The notes: generated by a model not told the origin, from the sequence alone. A stretch of DNA of 64,000 bases from Paractinoplanes maris (GCF_023544465.1 NZ_JALPVL010000006.1:248001-312000); one strand, 5' to 3'; shown: positions 34,582-43,915, numbered from the stretch's first letter. Program-made: numbers and translations.

Positions 34582-35778
34582 ATGAGGGCGCCTTTGCCTC
34601 CCGACGAGGTGGGCCGGCTCGCGGCCCTGCACGACGCTCAGGTGCTCGACACCGGGCCGGAGGAGGATTTCGACGACATCGCCCTGCTCGCCTCGCAGAT
34701 CTGCGGGACGCCGGTGGGTCTGGTGAGCCTCGTCGACCGCGACCGCCAGTGGCTCAAGGCCAAGGTCGGCACCGAGCTCGACGGGGTGCCGCGCGACCTT
34801 TCCTTCTGCGCGCACACGATCATGTCGCACGACCTGCTCGAGGTACCGGACTCGGCCGCCGACGCCCGGTTCGCCGACAACCCGGGGGCCCAGTCGCTGG
34901 GCATCCGGTTCTACGCCGCGGCGCCGGTGGTGCTCGACGCGACGTACGCGGTCGGCACAGTCTGTGTCATCGACCACGAGCCGCGGGTGCTCACCGCCGC
35001 GCAGAGGCGGGCCCTGCGCAGCCTGGCCCGGCACGCGTCGGTGCAGCTGGAGCTGCGGCGCTATGCCCGGCACGCGGCGGAGATCGCCGACCAGATGCGC
35101 CAGGTCGACCGGATGAAGGACTCGTTCCTGGCCACGGTCAGCCACGAGCTGCGGACGCCGCTGTCGACCATCCGCGGCTATCTGGAGATGCTGCTCGAGG
35201 ACGACTTCGACGCCGAGACCTCGCGCCGGTTCCTGTCGGTCATGTCCCGCAATTCCGACCGGCTGCTCCGGCTCATCGACGAGCTGCTGATGGTGGCCAA
35301 GATGACCGACAACCGGATTCAGCTCGACGTGGCCGAGGTCGACCTGGCCGACCTGGCCCACCAGGCGGTCGCGGCGTGCCGGGGACTGGCCGACCTTCGC
35401 GGGGTCAAGCTGAGCGACCGCACCCTGCGCCCGGCGCCGGCCCGGGGCGACGCCAAGCGGCTGGCCCAGGTGCTCAACCACCTGCTGGTCAACGCGATCA
35501 AGTTCACCCACCCGGACGGTGAGATCACGGTCGACTCGACCGCCGAGGGCGAGCCGGAGCTGATCATCACCGACAACGGGGTGGGCATCGCGGCCGAGGA
35601 ACTGCCGCATGTCTTCGACCGGTTCTATCGGTGCGCCGCGGCCGAGGTGATGGCGGCCCAGGGGCCGGGGCTCGGCCTGGCCATCGTCAAGTCGATCGTC
35701 GACGCCCACCACGGCAGCGTGCACCTGGAGAGCGAGCCCGGCCGGGGTACGAGCGTGCGGCTGACCCTGCCGCGCTGA
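34582..35778 (+). CDS. GAF-domain sensor histidine kinase
   Basis: 398 aa, no membrane helix. GAF domain at about 20-155 (VGLVSLVDRDRQWLKAKVG...LSFCAHTI, then FYAAAPVVLD). Dimerisation helix with the phosphoacceptor in ATVSHELRTPLSTIRGYLEM (His near 187), N box NHLLVNAIKFTHPDG, G1 IITDNGVGIAAEELPHVFDR and G2 GPGLGLAIVKSIVDAHHG. It is a cytoplasmic kinase sensing a small ligand, light or redox via GAF. No partner regulator is adjacent, so it is an orphan. The SFCAHTI motif is shared with other GAF kinases of this type. Confidence 0.94.
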   Translation: MRAPLPPDEVGRLAALHDAQVLDTGPEEDFDDIALLASQICGTPVGLVSLVDRDRQWLKAKVGTELDGVPRDLSFCAHTIMSHDLLEVPDSAADARFADNPGAQSLGIRFYAAAPVVLDATYAVGTVCVIDHEPRVLTAAQRRALRSLARHASVQLELRRYARHAAEIADQMRQVDRMKDSFLATVSHELRTPLSTIRGYLEMLLEDDFDAETSRRFLSVMSRNSDRLLRLIDELLMVAKMTDNRIQLDVAEVDLADLAHQAVAACRGLADLRGVKLSDRTLRPAPARGDAKRLAQVLNHLLVNAIKFTHPDGEITVDSTAEGEPELIITDNGVGIAAEELPHVFDRFYRCAAAEVMAAQGPGLGLAIVKSIVDAHHGSVHLESEPGRGTSVRLTLPR

Positions 35779-35794
35779 GAGAGCGCGGCAGGGT
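35764..35794. terminator. Bidirectional terminator hairpin
   Basis: A perfect 13-bp stem, ACCCTGCCGCGCT and AGCGCGGCAGGGT, with a 5-nt loop. It begins inside the last codons of the kinase gene and lies just before the stop of the convergent NlpC/P60 gene, so it can serve both. Confidence 0.75.
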
Positions 35795-35801
35795 CGATCC
35801 G

Positions 35802-36890
35802 CTATCGGGCGAGCCGGGCGACCCGGAGGCCGCCGTACACCTTGCGGTAGACCACACCCGTACGGTGGTTTCCCGCGTCGATCATCATGCCGCGGCCCAT
35901 GTAGATGCCCACGTGCCCGGGACCGACGACCAGGTCGCCGGGACGGGCCTGCGACCGCGAGACCGACCGGGACCGGGCGGCCTGCGCTCCGGACGAGTGC
36001 GGCAGCCGGATGCCGGCCATCGCGTACGCCCGCTTGGTGAACCCGGAGCAGTCGAAACCACCCGGACCCAGGCCACCGGTGACATACCGCTTGCCGACCT
36101 GCGAGCGGGCGAACGCGATGACCGCGGTCATCCCGTTGCCCAGCGGCATGACCCGCTGGCCGCGCTTGACGGTCGCGTGCTTGACGGCGACCGACCGCCG
36201 GTGGCGCGGTGCGACCCGGTCGTACGTCCGGTCCGAGCTCCGGTCGTCCATGCGGTCCGAGCTCCGGTCGTCCGTCCGGTCCCAGCTCCGGTCGTACGTC
36301 GAGGTGTCCGTCTGCGGGCTCCCGGTGGCGATCGCAGCGGTTCGCTGCGCCTCCCGGAGGGCGCGCAGCTTGGCCTTGCGGATCTGCAAGGCCCGGCGGG
36401 CGGCCAGCTCGCGAGCGGTCTTCTCAGCCGCGGCGAGCAGGGCCTCGTTGCCGTCCACGACCTCGCCGGGCAGGACGTCGTCCAGCTCGGCCGGGTCGCC
36501 CCGCAACTGGTCGCGTACCTCGACCGCGGCCAGCGTCTCGACGGTGCGCAACGCCTCCCGCTCGTCGACGACGGCCAGTTCCACGGCTGCCCGCAGGGCT
36601 TGGCCGCCGTCCGGGAGGGCGAACGGATTGGTCAGGGCCCGGGCCGCGGGAGCGGCGTGACGGGCCAGGGAGAAGCGCCGGGGGGCGGCGCGGGAAGCAG
36701 GCTCGGCTGTGGTGCTGCGCTCCTCGATCCTCAGATTCTCGGCGGTATCGGGACCGACCGGGTTGGCAGGGGGCACGGCCTCGGCAACGTGCTCGACAGG
36801 GTCTAGAGCCGGTGAGATGACGGCCAGCGCGATAGCGCCGGCGGTGAGTGCCCGGCTCGGGGACGGACAGTGCAGTGTTGCCTCCGACAT
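35802..36890 (-). CDS. NlpC/P60 peptidoglycan hydrolase
   Basis: 362 aa from the ATG at 36890. A weak signal or anchor segment (about 14-30) is followed by a long, partly helical region with EREALRTVE, KTARELAARRALQIRKAKLR, and then an Asp-Arg-rich spacer. The C-terminal 115 residues are the catalytic domain: Cys in GGFDCSGFTKRAY near 280, His in VVGPGHVGIYMGRG near 325, third residue around AGNHRTG. It would cut stem peptides of the cell wall outside the membrane. I looked for a c-di-AMP riboswitch upstream, common before such genes, and could not recognise one. Confidence 0.9.
   Translation of the reverse strand: MSEATLHCPSPSRALTAGAIALAVISPALDPVEHVAEAVPPANPVGPDTAENLRIEERSTTAEPASRAAPRRFSLARHAAPAARALTNPFALPDGGQALRAAVELAVVDEREALRTVETLAAVEVRDQLRGDPAELDDVLPGEVVDGNEALLAAAEKTARELAARRALQIRKAKLRALREAQRTAAIATGSPQTDTSTYDRSWDRTDDRSSDRMDDRSSDRTYDRVAPRHRRSVAVKHATVKRGQRVMPLGNGMTAVIAFARSQVGKRYVTGGLGPGGFDCSGFTKRAYAMAGIRLPHSSGAQAARSRSVSRSQARPGDLVVGPGHVGIYMGRGMMIDAGNHRTGVVYRKVYGGLRVARLAR
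36215..36300. repeat. Short repeats encoding an Asp-Arg spacer
   Basis: Within the NlpC/P60 gene, units around GAGCTCCGGTCGTCC (plus-strand sense) recur about four times, encoding DDRSSDR-type steps (for example TDDRSSDRMDDRSSDRTYDR). The spacer has balanced charge and separates helical and catalytic parts. Confidence 0.8.
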
Positions 36891-37125
36891 CGGTCCGGGG
36901 CACTCGCGCGAATCCCTTCGACGTGGCAATAGCGTGCGCCACGCCGTCGCCGCCCTATGACGGACAGCAATGGGAACCCGGACTACTCGTTAATTCCGTC
37001 GACCATGCCAACACAGAACAGGAATGTTTCGGGGCCGAAATCGCACAATCACCCTCGCCCATCGGCAGAAAGAATGCGATTCACGCACTCGATCGGTGAT
37101 CGTGGATCTCGAAATATGCCTGGGA

Positions 37126-37746
37126 TCAGGACAACGACACCCGGACGCCCGCACTGTGTGGCGACTTGTGCAGCTGGAAGGCTGCCAGCCGGATCCCCTT
37201 CGGCACGTCGAACGGGACCACGCCGTGCCGGGTCGCGCCCGGCGGGATCTCGTCGAGAAGCGACGGATCCTGGTCGTTCATCAGCACTGCGGCCTGTTCG
37301 GCCACCCTATGGGAACGGCCGTGCTCGTCGACCGCGCGCTGGGCGCCCGGATCGAGCAGGCGAGGCTCCTTCCCGGTGTTCTGCACAGTCATCGTGACCA
37401 GGCAGAACTCACCTTCGGCGGGGAGCGGGAGGTCGGCCGGGCCAACCTCCGTCACCCCGCACTCGGTCTTGCTGATGGAAATCGCGAGAGTTCCCTCGGA
37501 GGCCGTGACCGCCGCCTGAGCCGGGACAGCATCCCGCGTCACCGCGGCGATGTCGCCGGCCGTGGCGGTGAGCGTCGGCGGGACCCGAGATTCAGCCGGT
37601 GTCCGGTACGCGAAATATGTCCCTACCCCGGCCAGCAGCAGCACAAACGCTCCACCCGCAACCCACGGCACTTTCCCGCGCCGGGGTGTTCGCGGGGCCG
37701 GCGCTCGAGGCGCAGCCCGCGCGGGACGCAGCGGCGTATTGGTCAC
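37126..37746 (-). CDS. Membrane-anchored DUF4352-like protein
   Basis: 206 aa from the GTG at 37746 (GGGAGGTCTC upstream). A basic Pro-rich N terminus, one helix at about 28-46 (VPWVAGGAFVLLLAGVGTYF) and an extracytoplasmic immunoglobulin-like domain of the DUF4352 type (CLVTMTVQNTGKEPRLLDP, PPGATRHGVVPFDVPKG). Members carry this domain at the cell surface; function unknown. Confidence 0.82.
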   Translation of the reverse strand: MTNTPLRPARAAPRAPAPRTPRRGKVPWVAGGAFVLLLAGVGTYFAYRTPAESRVPPTLTATAGDIAAVTRDAVPAQAAVTASEGTLAISISKTECGVTEVGPADLPLPAEGEFCLVTMTVQNTGKEPRLLDPGAQRAVDEHGRSHRVAEQAAVLMNDQDPSLLDEIPPGATRHGVVPFDVPKGIRLAAFQLHKSPHSAGVRVSLS

Positions 37747-37895
37747 GAGACCTCCCGGTGTTGCCCGGCCGATCGCTCGGCCGGAGTCACACCATGCTGG
37801 GCAGTCCGCCGACGCAAACCGTGTCGCCGCGCCGCAAAAAAGCGGACAAAGTCGCAGTAACCTCCTTTTTATTCACTCCAAAGCGTGAGTTTGAA

Positions 37896-38855
37896 TCACG
37901 GAGTCAGGAGAATTTTGCCCAGATGGTCGCTCGACTCCATCAGTTTGTGCGCCTCGGCCGCGTCGGCCAGCGGCATCGTGGTCTCGATGATCGGCCGGAT
38001 CGCCCCGGCCTCGATCAGCGGCCAGACCGCGCGGGTCACCCCGGCGACGATCCGCGCCTTGTCGGCCGGTGGTCGGGCCCGCAGGCTGGTCGACGAGACG
38101 GATCCGCGCTTGGCCATCAGCGCGCCCAGGTCGAGCTCAGCCTGGCGGCCGCCCTGCATGCCGATCACCGAGAGCCGGCCGTCCGGGGCGAGCGCCTCGA
38201 TGTTGCGGCTCAGGTATTTCGCCCCGACGATGTCGAGGATCACGTCGGCCCCCCGGCCGTTGAAGTCGCGGGTGGCCGCCACGAAGTCGTCGGTGGTGTA
38301 GTCGATCACCAGGTCGGCCCCCAGACGGCGCAGGACGTCGTGCTTGCTCGCCCGGGCGGTTGTGACCACCGAGGCCCCGAGGGCGTGGCCGAGCTGGATC
38401 GCGAACGTGCCGATCCCGCTGCCCCCGCCGTGCACCAGCAGCGTCTGCCCCTTGCGGAGACGGTCCCGGTCGACCACGTTCGACCACACTGTGCAGGCGA
38501 CCTCGGGCAGCGCGGCCGTCTCGGTCAGCGAGAGCCCGGCCGGCACCGGCAGCAGCTGCCCGGCCGGCACCGCGACCCGCTCGGCGTAACCACCGCCGGC
38601 GAGCAGCGCGCCGACCCGCTCACCGACGTGCCGGCCGGTCACCCCCGGGCCGACCGCACTGATCACCCCGGCGCACTCGAGACCCGGATAGGGCGAGGAG
38701 CCGGGCGGTGGCGGATAGTGGCCCTGACGCTGGGCGACGTCGGCCCGGTTGACCCCCGCGGCGGTGACGTCGACGACGACCTCGCCCGCCCCGGCCTCGG
38801 GGTCGGGCACCTCACGCGGAACCAGCTGCTTGTCCTCGATCACGATCGCTTGCAT
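37896..38855 (-). CDS. Zinc-type NADPH:quinone oxidoreductase
   Basis: 319 aa, medium-chain dehydrogenase/reductase of the QOR branch (no catalytic zinc ligands). Motifs: AGVNRADVAQRQGHYPPPPG, YPGLECAGVISAVG and the nucleotide-binding LVHGGGSGIGTFAIQLGHALG. It reduces quinones or enones with NADPH in the cytoplasm; PIG3-like in sequence pattern. It stands alone. Confidence 0.93.
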   Translation of the reverse strand: MQAIVIEDKQLVPREVPDPEAGAGEVVVDVTAAGVNRADVAQRQGHYPPPPGSSPYPGLECAGVISAVGPGVTGRHVGERVGALLAGGGYAERVAVPAGQLLPVPAGLSLTETAALPEVACTVWSNVVDRDRLRKGQTLLVHGGGSGIGTFAIQLGHALGASVVTTARASKHDVLRRLGADLVIDYTTDDFVAATRDFNGRGADVILDIVGAKYLSRNIEALAPDGRLSVIGMQGGRQAELDLGALMAKRGSVSSTSLRARPPADKARIVAGVTRAVWPLIEAGAIRPIIETTMPLADAAEAHKLMESSDHLGKILLTP

Positions 38856-38888
38856 GGGTCCAGCTTGCCCGACCGGTACGACGAAAAG

Positions 38889-38915
38889 CGGCGGAGCGCG
38901 AAGGCTCCGCCGTTT
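38889..38915. terminator. Terminator after the GH30 gene
   Basis: A 9-bp perfect GC stem, CGGCGGAGC and GCTCCGCCG, is followed by TTT on the plus strand and by CTTTT on the minus strand. It lies between the stop of the GH30 gene and the start of the quinone reductase gene, both on the minus strand. Confidence 0.85.
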
Positions 38916-38929
38916 CCCTCATCGAACGA

Positions 38930-40789
38930 TCAGGGTGTCGCCCACTTCTGGTTCGCGGCCCCGGTGCAGGTCCAGAGCTGCAGTTTCGCGCCGTTGGCGC
39001 TGCTGTTGTCCTTGACGTCGAGGCACTTGCCCGAGGCGGTGTTCACGATGTCCCGCGCCGCGGTCACCGTCCACTTCTGACTGGCCACCGAGCCGATGCA
39101 GTCCCATTGATGGACCACCGCGCTGTCGGCCGTCGAGTTGCCGGCCACGTCGAGGCACTTGCCCAGGCCGCGGATCGTGCCGTCGGTGCTTACCGTCCAC
39201 TGCTGGTTGGTGTTGCCCGCGGTGCAGTCCCACAGCTGCGGCAGGGTGCCGTTGGTGGTCGAGCCGCCGGTCACGTCGAGGCACTTGCCGCCCAGACCGG
39301 TGATCGTGCCGGTCCGGCCGCTGCCCCCGCCGCCGGTGCCCGACTGGGAGCCGCTCCACGTGAAGGTGGCCGAGGTGCGCGCGGGCAGGTTGTGGACGAA
39401 CGACTGCCCGCCCCAGTTGACCTTCACGCTCTGCGCGCTCCCACTGCTGTTGTACGCGATCAGGGCCTTCGATCCATCGGTGTTCCGGAAGGCCACGTTG
39501 GGCACCGTGCCGTTCGCGCTCGAGTCGATGCGTACGGCTCCCGGGCGCACGAACTTGGTCAGGTGACCCATCGTGTAGTACTCGATGGTGTAGTCGACCT
39601 GCCCGTTCCGGCTACCACCGCGATGCACGGTCACCAGCCCGGTGCAGGTGCCGCAGCCGCCGTTGTGCGGACCCATGTTCTGGTCCACGGCGAGCGACCA
39701 CTTCGTCCACGCGCGGCCCCAGTTGCGGAAGTACTCGATGAGGTCGCCCATGTCCTCGGCGTGCTGGTCGGTCACCCAGGTGCCGCCGGAGTGCTCGGTC
39801 ATGTACATGTTCACCGACGGGAACTGGTTGTGCACCGTCGAAGCGGTCGACGGGTTGCCGCCGTAGTCGTGCCAGGCGATGCCGCCGAAGTTCGGGTGGT
39901 TGCGGATCGCGCTGTCGTTCACGAGCGGGGCGACCCACTGGTCGTACGTGTCGAAGTTCCAGTCTCCGATGAGGAGCTTGGTGGTGAGCCCGGCGCCCTG
40001 CAGAGCCGGCATCAGGTCGTTCTTGGCGAACGACTGCAGACCCGAGACCGGCCACTGCATCGACGGGTAGCCGGGGCAGCAGCCCGGCTCGTTCTGCGAG
40101 GTGACATACCGGATCGGCACGCCCTGGGCCTGGTAACCCTGGATGTAGCGGACGAAGTACTGGGCGTACGCCTTGTAGTACTGCGCCTGCAGATAGCCCT
40201 GGCTGTAGGCGTTGTTGTCCTTCATCCAGGGCGGGGCCGACCACGGCGAGGCCATCACGAAGCCGGCCGGGTTGAGGCCGACCGCCTGCTTGGTCAGCGC
40301 CATGACGTCGGCGTCGCGGGTCAGCGAGAAGTCGTTCAGGTCGCAGCACGTCGTGTCGTACGAGAAGTTGTTCTGCGCCAGGTCGGACGAGCCGATGACG
40401 TTGCGGATCGCACTCACCCCGATGCCGGCGGTGGGGCTGAACAACTTGGTCATCACGTCGTTCTGGGTGGCCGCGGAGAGCGCGCCGCTACCCCGGATGT
40501 TGAAGGCCGCGGTGTCGGTGATCGACGCCCCGGCCCCCTCGAACTGCTGGTAGGTGCTGTTCTCGTTGACCGTGATGGTCTGGTTGGCCGACCCGCTGCT
40601 GCTCGCGAACGCGATCGGGGACTGCTGCTGGAGACCGCGGGTGACGGTGCGGCCGCCGCTGTCGCTGGTCGTTGTCAGATAGACGTTCACCGACTCGTTG
40701 GCGGCGAACGCCGCGGGTGCGCTCAGGACGGTCGACGACACGACCGCGGCCGCTGTCGCGACCCACCCGATCTTTCTGGGGATGGACAT
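38930..40789 (-). CDS. Secreted GH30 glycosidase with a ricin-type lectin domain
   Basis: 619 aa from the ATG at 40789. Signal peptide 1-29 (AAAVVSSTVLSAPAAFA). GH30 barrel and side beta-domain from about 55 to 480: FEGAGASITDTAAFNI, MASPWSAPPWMKDN, acid/base Glu in TSQNEPGCC, nucleophile Glu in MYMTEHSGG. A Gly/Ser linker (GTGGGGSG) joins a C-terminal RICIN/CBM13 domain with three KCLDV...QLW or HQW...QKW repeats. The enzyme likely acts on beta-1,6-glucan, galactan or glucosylceramide-like bonds outside the cell; the linkage cannot be told from sequence. Promoter and operator are described separately. Confidence 0.92.
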   Translation of the reverse strand: MSIPRKIGWVATAAAVVSSTVLSAPAAFAANESVNVYLTTTSDSGGRTVTRGLQQQSPIAFASSSGSANQTITVNENSTYQQFEGAGASITDTAAFNIRGSGALSAATQNDVMTKLFSPTAGIGVSAIRNVIGSSDLAQNNFSYDTTCCDLNDFSLTRDADVMALTKQAVGLNPAGFVMASPWSAPPWMKDNNAYSQGYLQAQYYKAYAQYFVRYIQGYQAQGVPIRYVTSQNEPGCCPGYPSMQWPVSGLQSFAKNDLMPALQGAGLTTKLLIGDWNFDTYDQWVAPLVNDSAIRNHPNFGGIAWHDYGGNPSTASTVHNQFPSVNMYMTEHSGGTWVTDQHAEDMGDLIEYFRNWGRAWTKWSLAVDQNMGPHNGGCGTCTGLVTVHRGGSRNGQVDYTIEYYTMGHLTKFVRPGAVRIDSSANGTVPNVAFRNTDGSKALIAYNSSGSAQSVKVNWGGQSFVHNLPARTSATFTWSGSQSGTGGGGSGRTGTITGLGGKCLDVTGGSTTNGTLPQLWDCTAGNTNQQWTVSTDGTIRGLGKCLDVAGNSTADSAVVHQWDCIGSVASQKWTVTAARDIVNTASGKCLDVKDNSSANGAKLQLWTCTGAANQKWATP

Positions 40790-40847
40790 GACGGGGGACT
40801 CCCTTGCCGGAGGTGGGGGCCTTGGCCGGGATGGGTTAAGGCTCTGA

Positions 40848-40878
40848 ACCATAAACACGAACATCGATGTTGTGTCAA
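40848..40878 (-). promoter_or_regulatory. GH30 promoter
   Basis: On the minus strand a perfect -35 TTGACA (40873-40878) and a -10-like TATGGT (40848-40853). The 19-nt spacer is longer than usual, and TTTATG would give 17. The spacer is filled by a palindrome. Confidence 0.6.
40860..40871. promoter_or_regulatory. Operator-like palindrome in the GH30 promoter
   Basis: AACATCGATGTT is a perfect 12-bp palindrome placed between -35 and -10 of the GH30 promoter. This position suits a repressor such as a LacI/CebR-type sugar regulator. No regulator gene is nearby. Confidence 0.55.
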
Positions 40879-41005
40879 CGCCTGTAAATGTTCCAGAGAG
40901 CGCGTTCCAGCAGCTCATAGCCCTGTTAAGAGTCTTAATACAAGTTTCCTCGCGGCTCCTCGCCGACGTGCTCATGCCGTCTGGCAGACTATGAACGCAC
41001 CATCA

Positions 41006-41090
41006 GGAGGGCTCGCCTAGTGGCCGATGGCGCCGGTCTTGAAAACCGGTAAGGGGAAACTCTTCGTGGGTTCGAATCCCACGCCCTCCG
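41006..41090 (+). tRNA. tRNA-Ser (anticodon TGA)
   Basis: 85 nt class II tRNA: acceptor GGAGGGC/GCCCTCC, anticodon stem CCGGT/ACCGG with loop CTTGAAA (anticodon TGA), long variable arm AAGGGGAAACTCTT, T arm GTGGGTTCGAATCCCAC, discriminator G. CCA is not encoded. Confidence 0.95.
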
Positions 41091-41124
41091 CTCAAGCACG
41101 GAAAAGGGCCCCGCTGACCTGCGA

Positions 41125-41913
41125 CTACGCTCGTTTGCGCAGCACCATCACGGCGATCGCCAAGATCCACCAGACCGCGGCGGTGAAGAGTCCGAGGCGC
41201 AGCGAGTCGGCGCCGTGAAACAACGGGCTGGCGTAGCCGCCGCCGACCGCGTTGTTGGTGGCGTGCAGCAGCATGGCGATGAGTACGCTCTGCCGCGCCG
41301 ACTGGAAGACGCCGGCGATGACGACGCTGGCCGCGATGATCGTCAGGACGTCCGTGAACAGGATCTGCCCGGCCAGGAACAGCGGCAGGTGCCAGGCCAC
41401 CCAGAACGCGCCGAGCAGCAACGGGCCGGCGAAGATGCCGAAGCGGCGTTCGAGCCGGGGTAGCGCATAACCGCGGAAGCCGGGTTCCTCCCAGGCGCCG
41501 CCGATTCCGGGGATGAGCAGGATGAGCACCAAGGTCGCCGGGATCGCCGTCCAGTCTGCCGCCGCCGCGGCGTCCGGGCTGCCGCCGGTCATGATGACGG
41601 CGGCGATCGCGGCGCCACTGGCCAGGGCGGGCACGCCGAGCGCGGCCGCGTATGCCCACGGCGACACCCGCCAGCGCACCATGCTGCGCAGCAGCCGGCC
41701 GATCCCGGCCCGCCCCTCGGTCCACCCGAGCACGGCCAGCGCGGCCAGGAACGGGCCGAACCCGGCGATCGGCAGCGACGACCACCCGGCCATGTAGAGC
41801 AGGCCGGGCCACCAGGACAGCGCGCAGGCCAGGACGAAGAAGGTCAGCAACGGGCGGCGGCGGGCGAAGAGCCGGACGGAGCCGGGCTCAGCGGTAGGCC
41901 TCAATACGGTCAT
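41125..41913 (-). CDS. CPBP-family intramembrane protease
   Basis: 262 aa from the ATG at 41913; the frame is open upstream to 41985. About eight helices. Motif 1 AWEEPGFRGYALPRLE (EExxxR), motif 2 WVAWHLPLF, motif 3 MLLHATNNAVGG, all three intact, so it should be an active protease. It is divergent from a two-component system, whose signal it may concern (inference). Confidence 0.92.
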   Translation of the reverse strand: MTVLRPTAEPGSVRLFARRRPLLTFFVLACALSWWPGLLYMAGWSSLPIAGFGPFLAALAVLGWTEGRAGIGRLLRSMVRWRVSPWAYAAALGVPALASGAAIAAVIMTGGSPDAAAAADWTAIPATLVLILLIPGIGGAWEEPGFRGYALPRLERRFGIFAGPLLLGAFWVAWHLPLFLAGQILFTDVLTIIAASVVIAGVFQSARQSVLIAMLLHATNNAVGGGYASPLFHGADSLRLGLFTAAVWWILAIAVMVLRKRA

Positions 41914-42071
41914 GGCCCCACGATCGCCGGGACCGGCCGGCTCGTCGTCGGTCCCCGGACCCGCGCTTCTCCTCCTCGAGACCATGCCTCATCTCGTTCT
42001 GCAGACCGACGTTTGCGGTGCCTGCCCGGCACTACGGTGAACGCGCCGGCCGAGTGAGGGAGGGAGTCAGG

Positions 42072-43250
42072 ATGTCCGTCGTCACGACCCGGGCCCAGCG
42101 CGGCTGGGATCTCGTCATCGCGCTCGGCTGCGCGGTGGCGGCGGTGGCGATCCACGTCACCGGCATCGACGCGGTGCCGGCCAATCGCGCTCCGGACGTG
42201 GTGTCGGTGCTGCTCACCGTGGCCGCGGTGGTCCCGCTGGCCGTACGCCGGCGGGCGCCGCTGGTCGCCCTGGCGGCGTGCTTTCCCGGGTTCCTCGGCC
42301 TGATCGGCGCCCGGTATTCCGTGGGGGCGGTGCCGATCGGCGTGCTCGTCGCCTTCTACACCGTCGTCGCCTGGGACACCCGCCGCGCGGCCCGGCTCGC
42401 CGTCGCCCTCGCCCTCGTGGGGTATGCGCTGGCCCTGGCGCTGCGCCCGATCGACCTCAGCGTCGAGGGCGCGGTGGTCCAGCTCGCCCTGCTCGTCGCC
42501 GGCGGCGTGATCGGCACCGGCGTCCGGGAGCGGCGTGAGTCGCACGCGGCGCAGGCGGCCGAGTCCGGCCGCCAGCTCGATCTGGCCCGGGAACGAGCGG
42601 CGCACGCCGCCACCGAGGAACGGTTGCGGATCAGCCGGGAGCTGCACGACATTCTCGGCCACGCCTTCAGCGTCATGGTCGTGCAGGCCGGGGTGGCCGA
42701 GCACCTGATCGACAGCAGCCCCGCCGACGCGCGTCAGGCCCTGGCAGAGCTGCGCGGCACCGGGCGCACCTCCCTCGCCGAGATGCGACGGCTGCTGAAC
42801 GTGCTCCGGGAGGCCGACGGCACCGCCTCGGAGCGGGAACCGGCGCCGGCCCTGGCCGACCTGCCCGCGCTCGTGGCCCGCGTCGAGGCCGCGGGCCTGC
42901 CGGTCGAGCTGCGGGTGAGCGGCACGCCGGCGGCCGTGTCGGCCGGCCTGGAACTGGCCGCGTACCGGGTCGTCCAGGAGGCCCTGACCAACACGATCAA
43001 ACACGCGGACGCGCGGCGGGCCCGGGTGCTGCTCACCTACGCACCCGGGAGGCTGGCGATCGAGGTCAGCGATGACGGCCGGGCGAGGCCGGCGGGCGGG
43101 GCGCCGCCGGCAGGCCACGGCCTGACCGGCATGCGGGAACGGGTCGCGATGTACGGCGGCGAGTTCACCGCCGGGCCGACACCGGCCGGCTACCTGGTCA
43201 CCGCCACGCTCGTGATCGAGCCGCTCGAGGCGTGGACGGGAACCCCGTGA
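42072..43250 (+). CDS. NarL-class sensor histidine kinase
   Basis: 392 aa from the ATG at 42072 (GGAGGGAGTCAGG upstream). Four to five short helices in the first 150 residues make a membrane sensor with almost no outside loop. HisKA_3 domain with the phosphoacceptor in LRISRELHDILGHAFSVMVV and an HATPase_c domain (YRVVQEALTNTIKHADARRA, GHGLTGMRERVAMYGG). The response regulator gene overlaps its stop. Kinases of this layout often respond to envelope stress. Confidence 0.93.
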   Translation: MSVVTTRAQRGWDLVIALGCAVAAVAIHVTGIDAVPANRAPDVVSVLLTVAAVVPLAVRRRAPLVALAACFPGFLGLIGARYSVGAVPIGVLVAFYTVVAWDTRRAARLAVALALVGYALALALRPIDLSVEGAVVQLALLVAGGVIGTGVRERRESHAAQAAESGRQLDLARERAAHAATEERLRISRELHDILGHAFSVMVVQAGVAEHLIDSSPADARQALAELRGTGRTSLAEMRRLLNVLREADGTASEREPAPALADLPALVARVEAAGLPVELRVSGTPAAVSAGLELAAYRVVQEALTNTIKHADARRARVLLTYAPGRLAIEVSDDGRARPAGGAPPAGHGLTGMRERVAMYGGEFTAGPTPAGYLVTATLVIEPLEAWTGTP

Positions 43251-43915
43251 TCCGGGTCCTGGTCGCCGACGACCAGCCCCTGCTGCGCAGCGGCTTCTCG
43301 TTGATCCTCAACTCCGACCCGGACATCGAGGTGGCCGGCCAGGCCGCGGACGGCGTACAGGCCCTGGCCGCGGCCCGGGTGCTGCGGCCCGACCTGGTGC
43401 TGATGGACATCCGGATGCCGGAGATGGACGGCATCGAGGCGACCCGGCACCTGACCACCAGCCCGCAGACGGCCGGCGTCCGGGTGCTGGTGCTCACCAC
43501 ATTCGACACCGACGAGTACGTCTATCACGCGCTACGGGCCGGTGCGAGCGGCTTCCTGCTCAAGGACGTCGCGCCGGTCGACCTGATCGCCGCGGTCAAG
43601 ACGGTGGCTCGCGGCGAGGCGTTGCTGTCACCGCACCTGACCCGCCGGCTCATCGAGCACTACGTCGGCCGCGATCCCGGCACACCGCAGAACGAGCGCC
43701 CGGCATCGCCGACGTTGCCCGGGCTGACCCAGCGAGAGCTGGACGTGCTGGCCGCCGTCGCCCGCGGACTGTCCAACATGGAGATCTCCGCGGAGATGTA
43801 CGTCAGCTATTCCACCGTGAAGACCCACGTAAGCCACCTGCTGACCAAGCTGGGCGCCCGGGACCGCGCGCAACTCGTGATGCTCGCCTACCGCTCCGGG
43901 CTGATCCGCCCCTGA
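43247..43915 (+). CDS. NarL/LuxR response regulator
   Basis: 222 aa if it starts at the GTG at 43247, which overlaps the kinase stop as GTGA; a GTG at 43232 is also in frame. Receiver with acidic pair VADDQPLLR, phosphoacceptor Asp in LVLMDIRMPEMDG, Thr and Lys in LVLTTFD and GFLLKDVAP. C-terminal LuxR domain LTQRELDVLAAVARGLSNME, TVKTHVSHLLTKLGARDRAQ. Partner of the kinase encoded directly before it. Confidence 0.95.
   Translation: MIRVLVADDQPLLRSGFSLILNSDPDIEVAGQAADGVQALAAARVLRPDLVLMDIRMPEMDGIEATRHLTTSPQTAGVRVLVLTTFDTDEYVYHALRAGASGFLLKDVAPVDLIAAVKTVARGEALLSPHLTRRLIEHYVGRDPGTPQNERPASPTLPGLTQRELDVLAAVARGLSNMEISAEMYVSYSTVKTHVSHLLTKLGARDRAQLVMLAYRSGLIRP

Noticed and set aside
36891..37125. c-di-AMP (ydaO) riboswitch before the NlpC/P60 gene
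   Set aside because: I could not find the conserved core or pairing; only the known association with such genes suggested it.
39107..41020. 637-codon plus-strand frame over the GH30 gene
   Set aside because: Antisense of the glycosidase, which has a signal peptide, catalytic motifs and lectin repeats.
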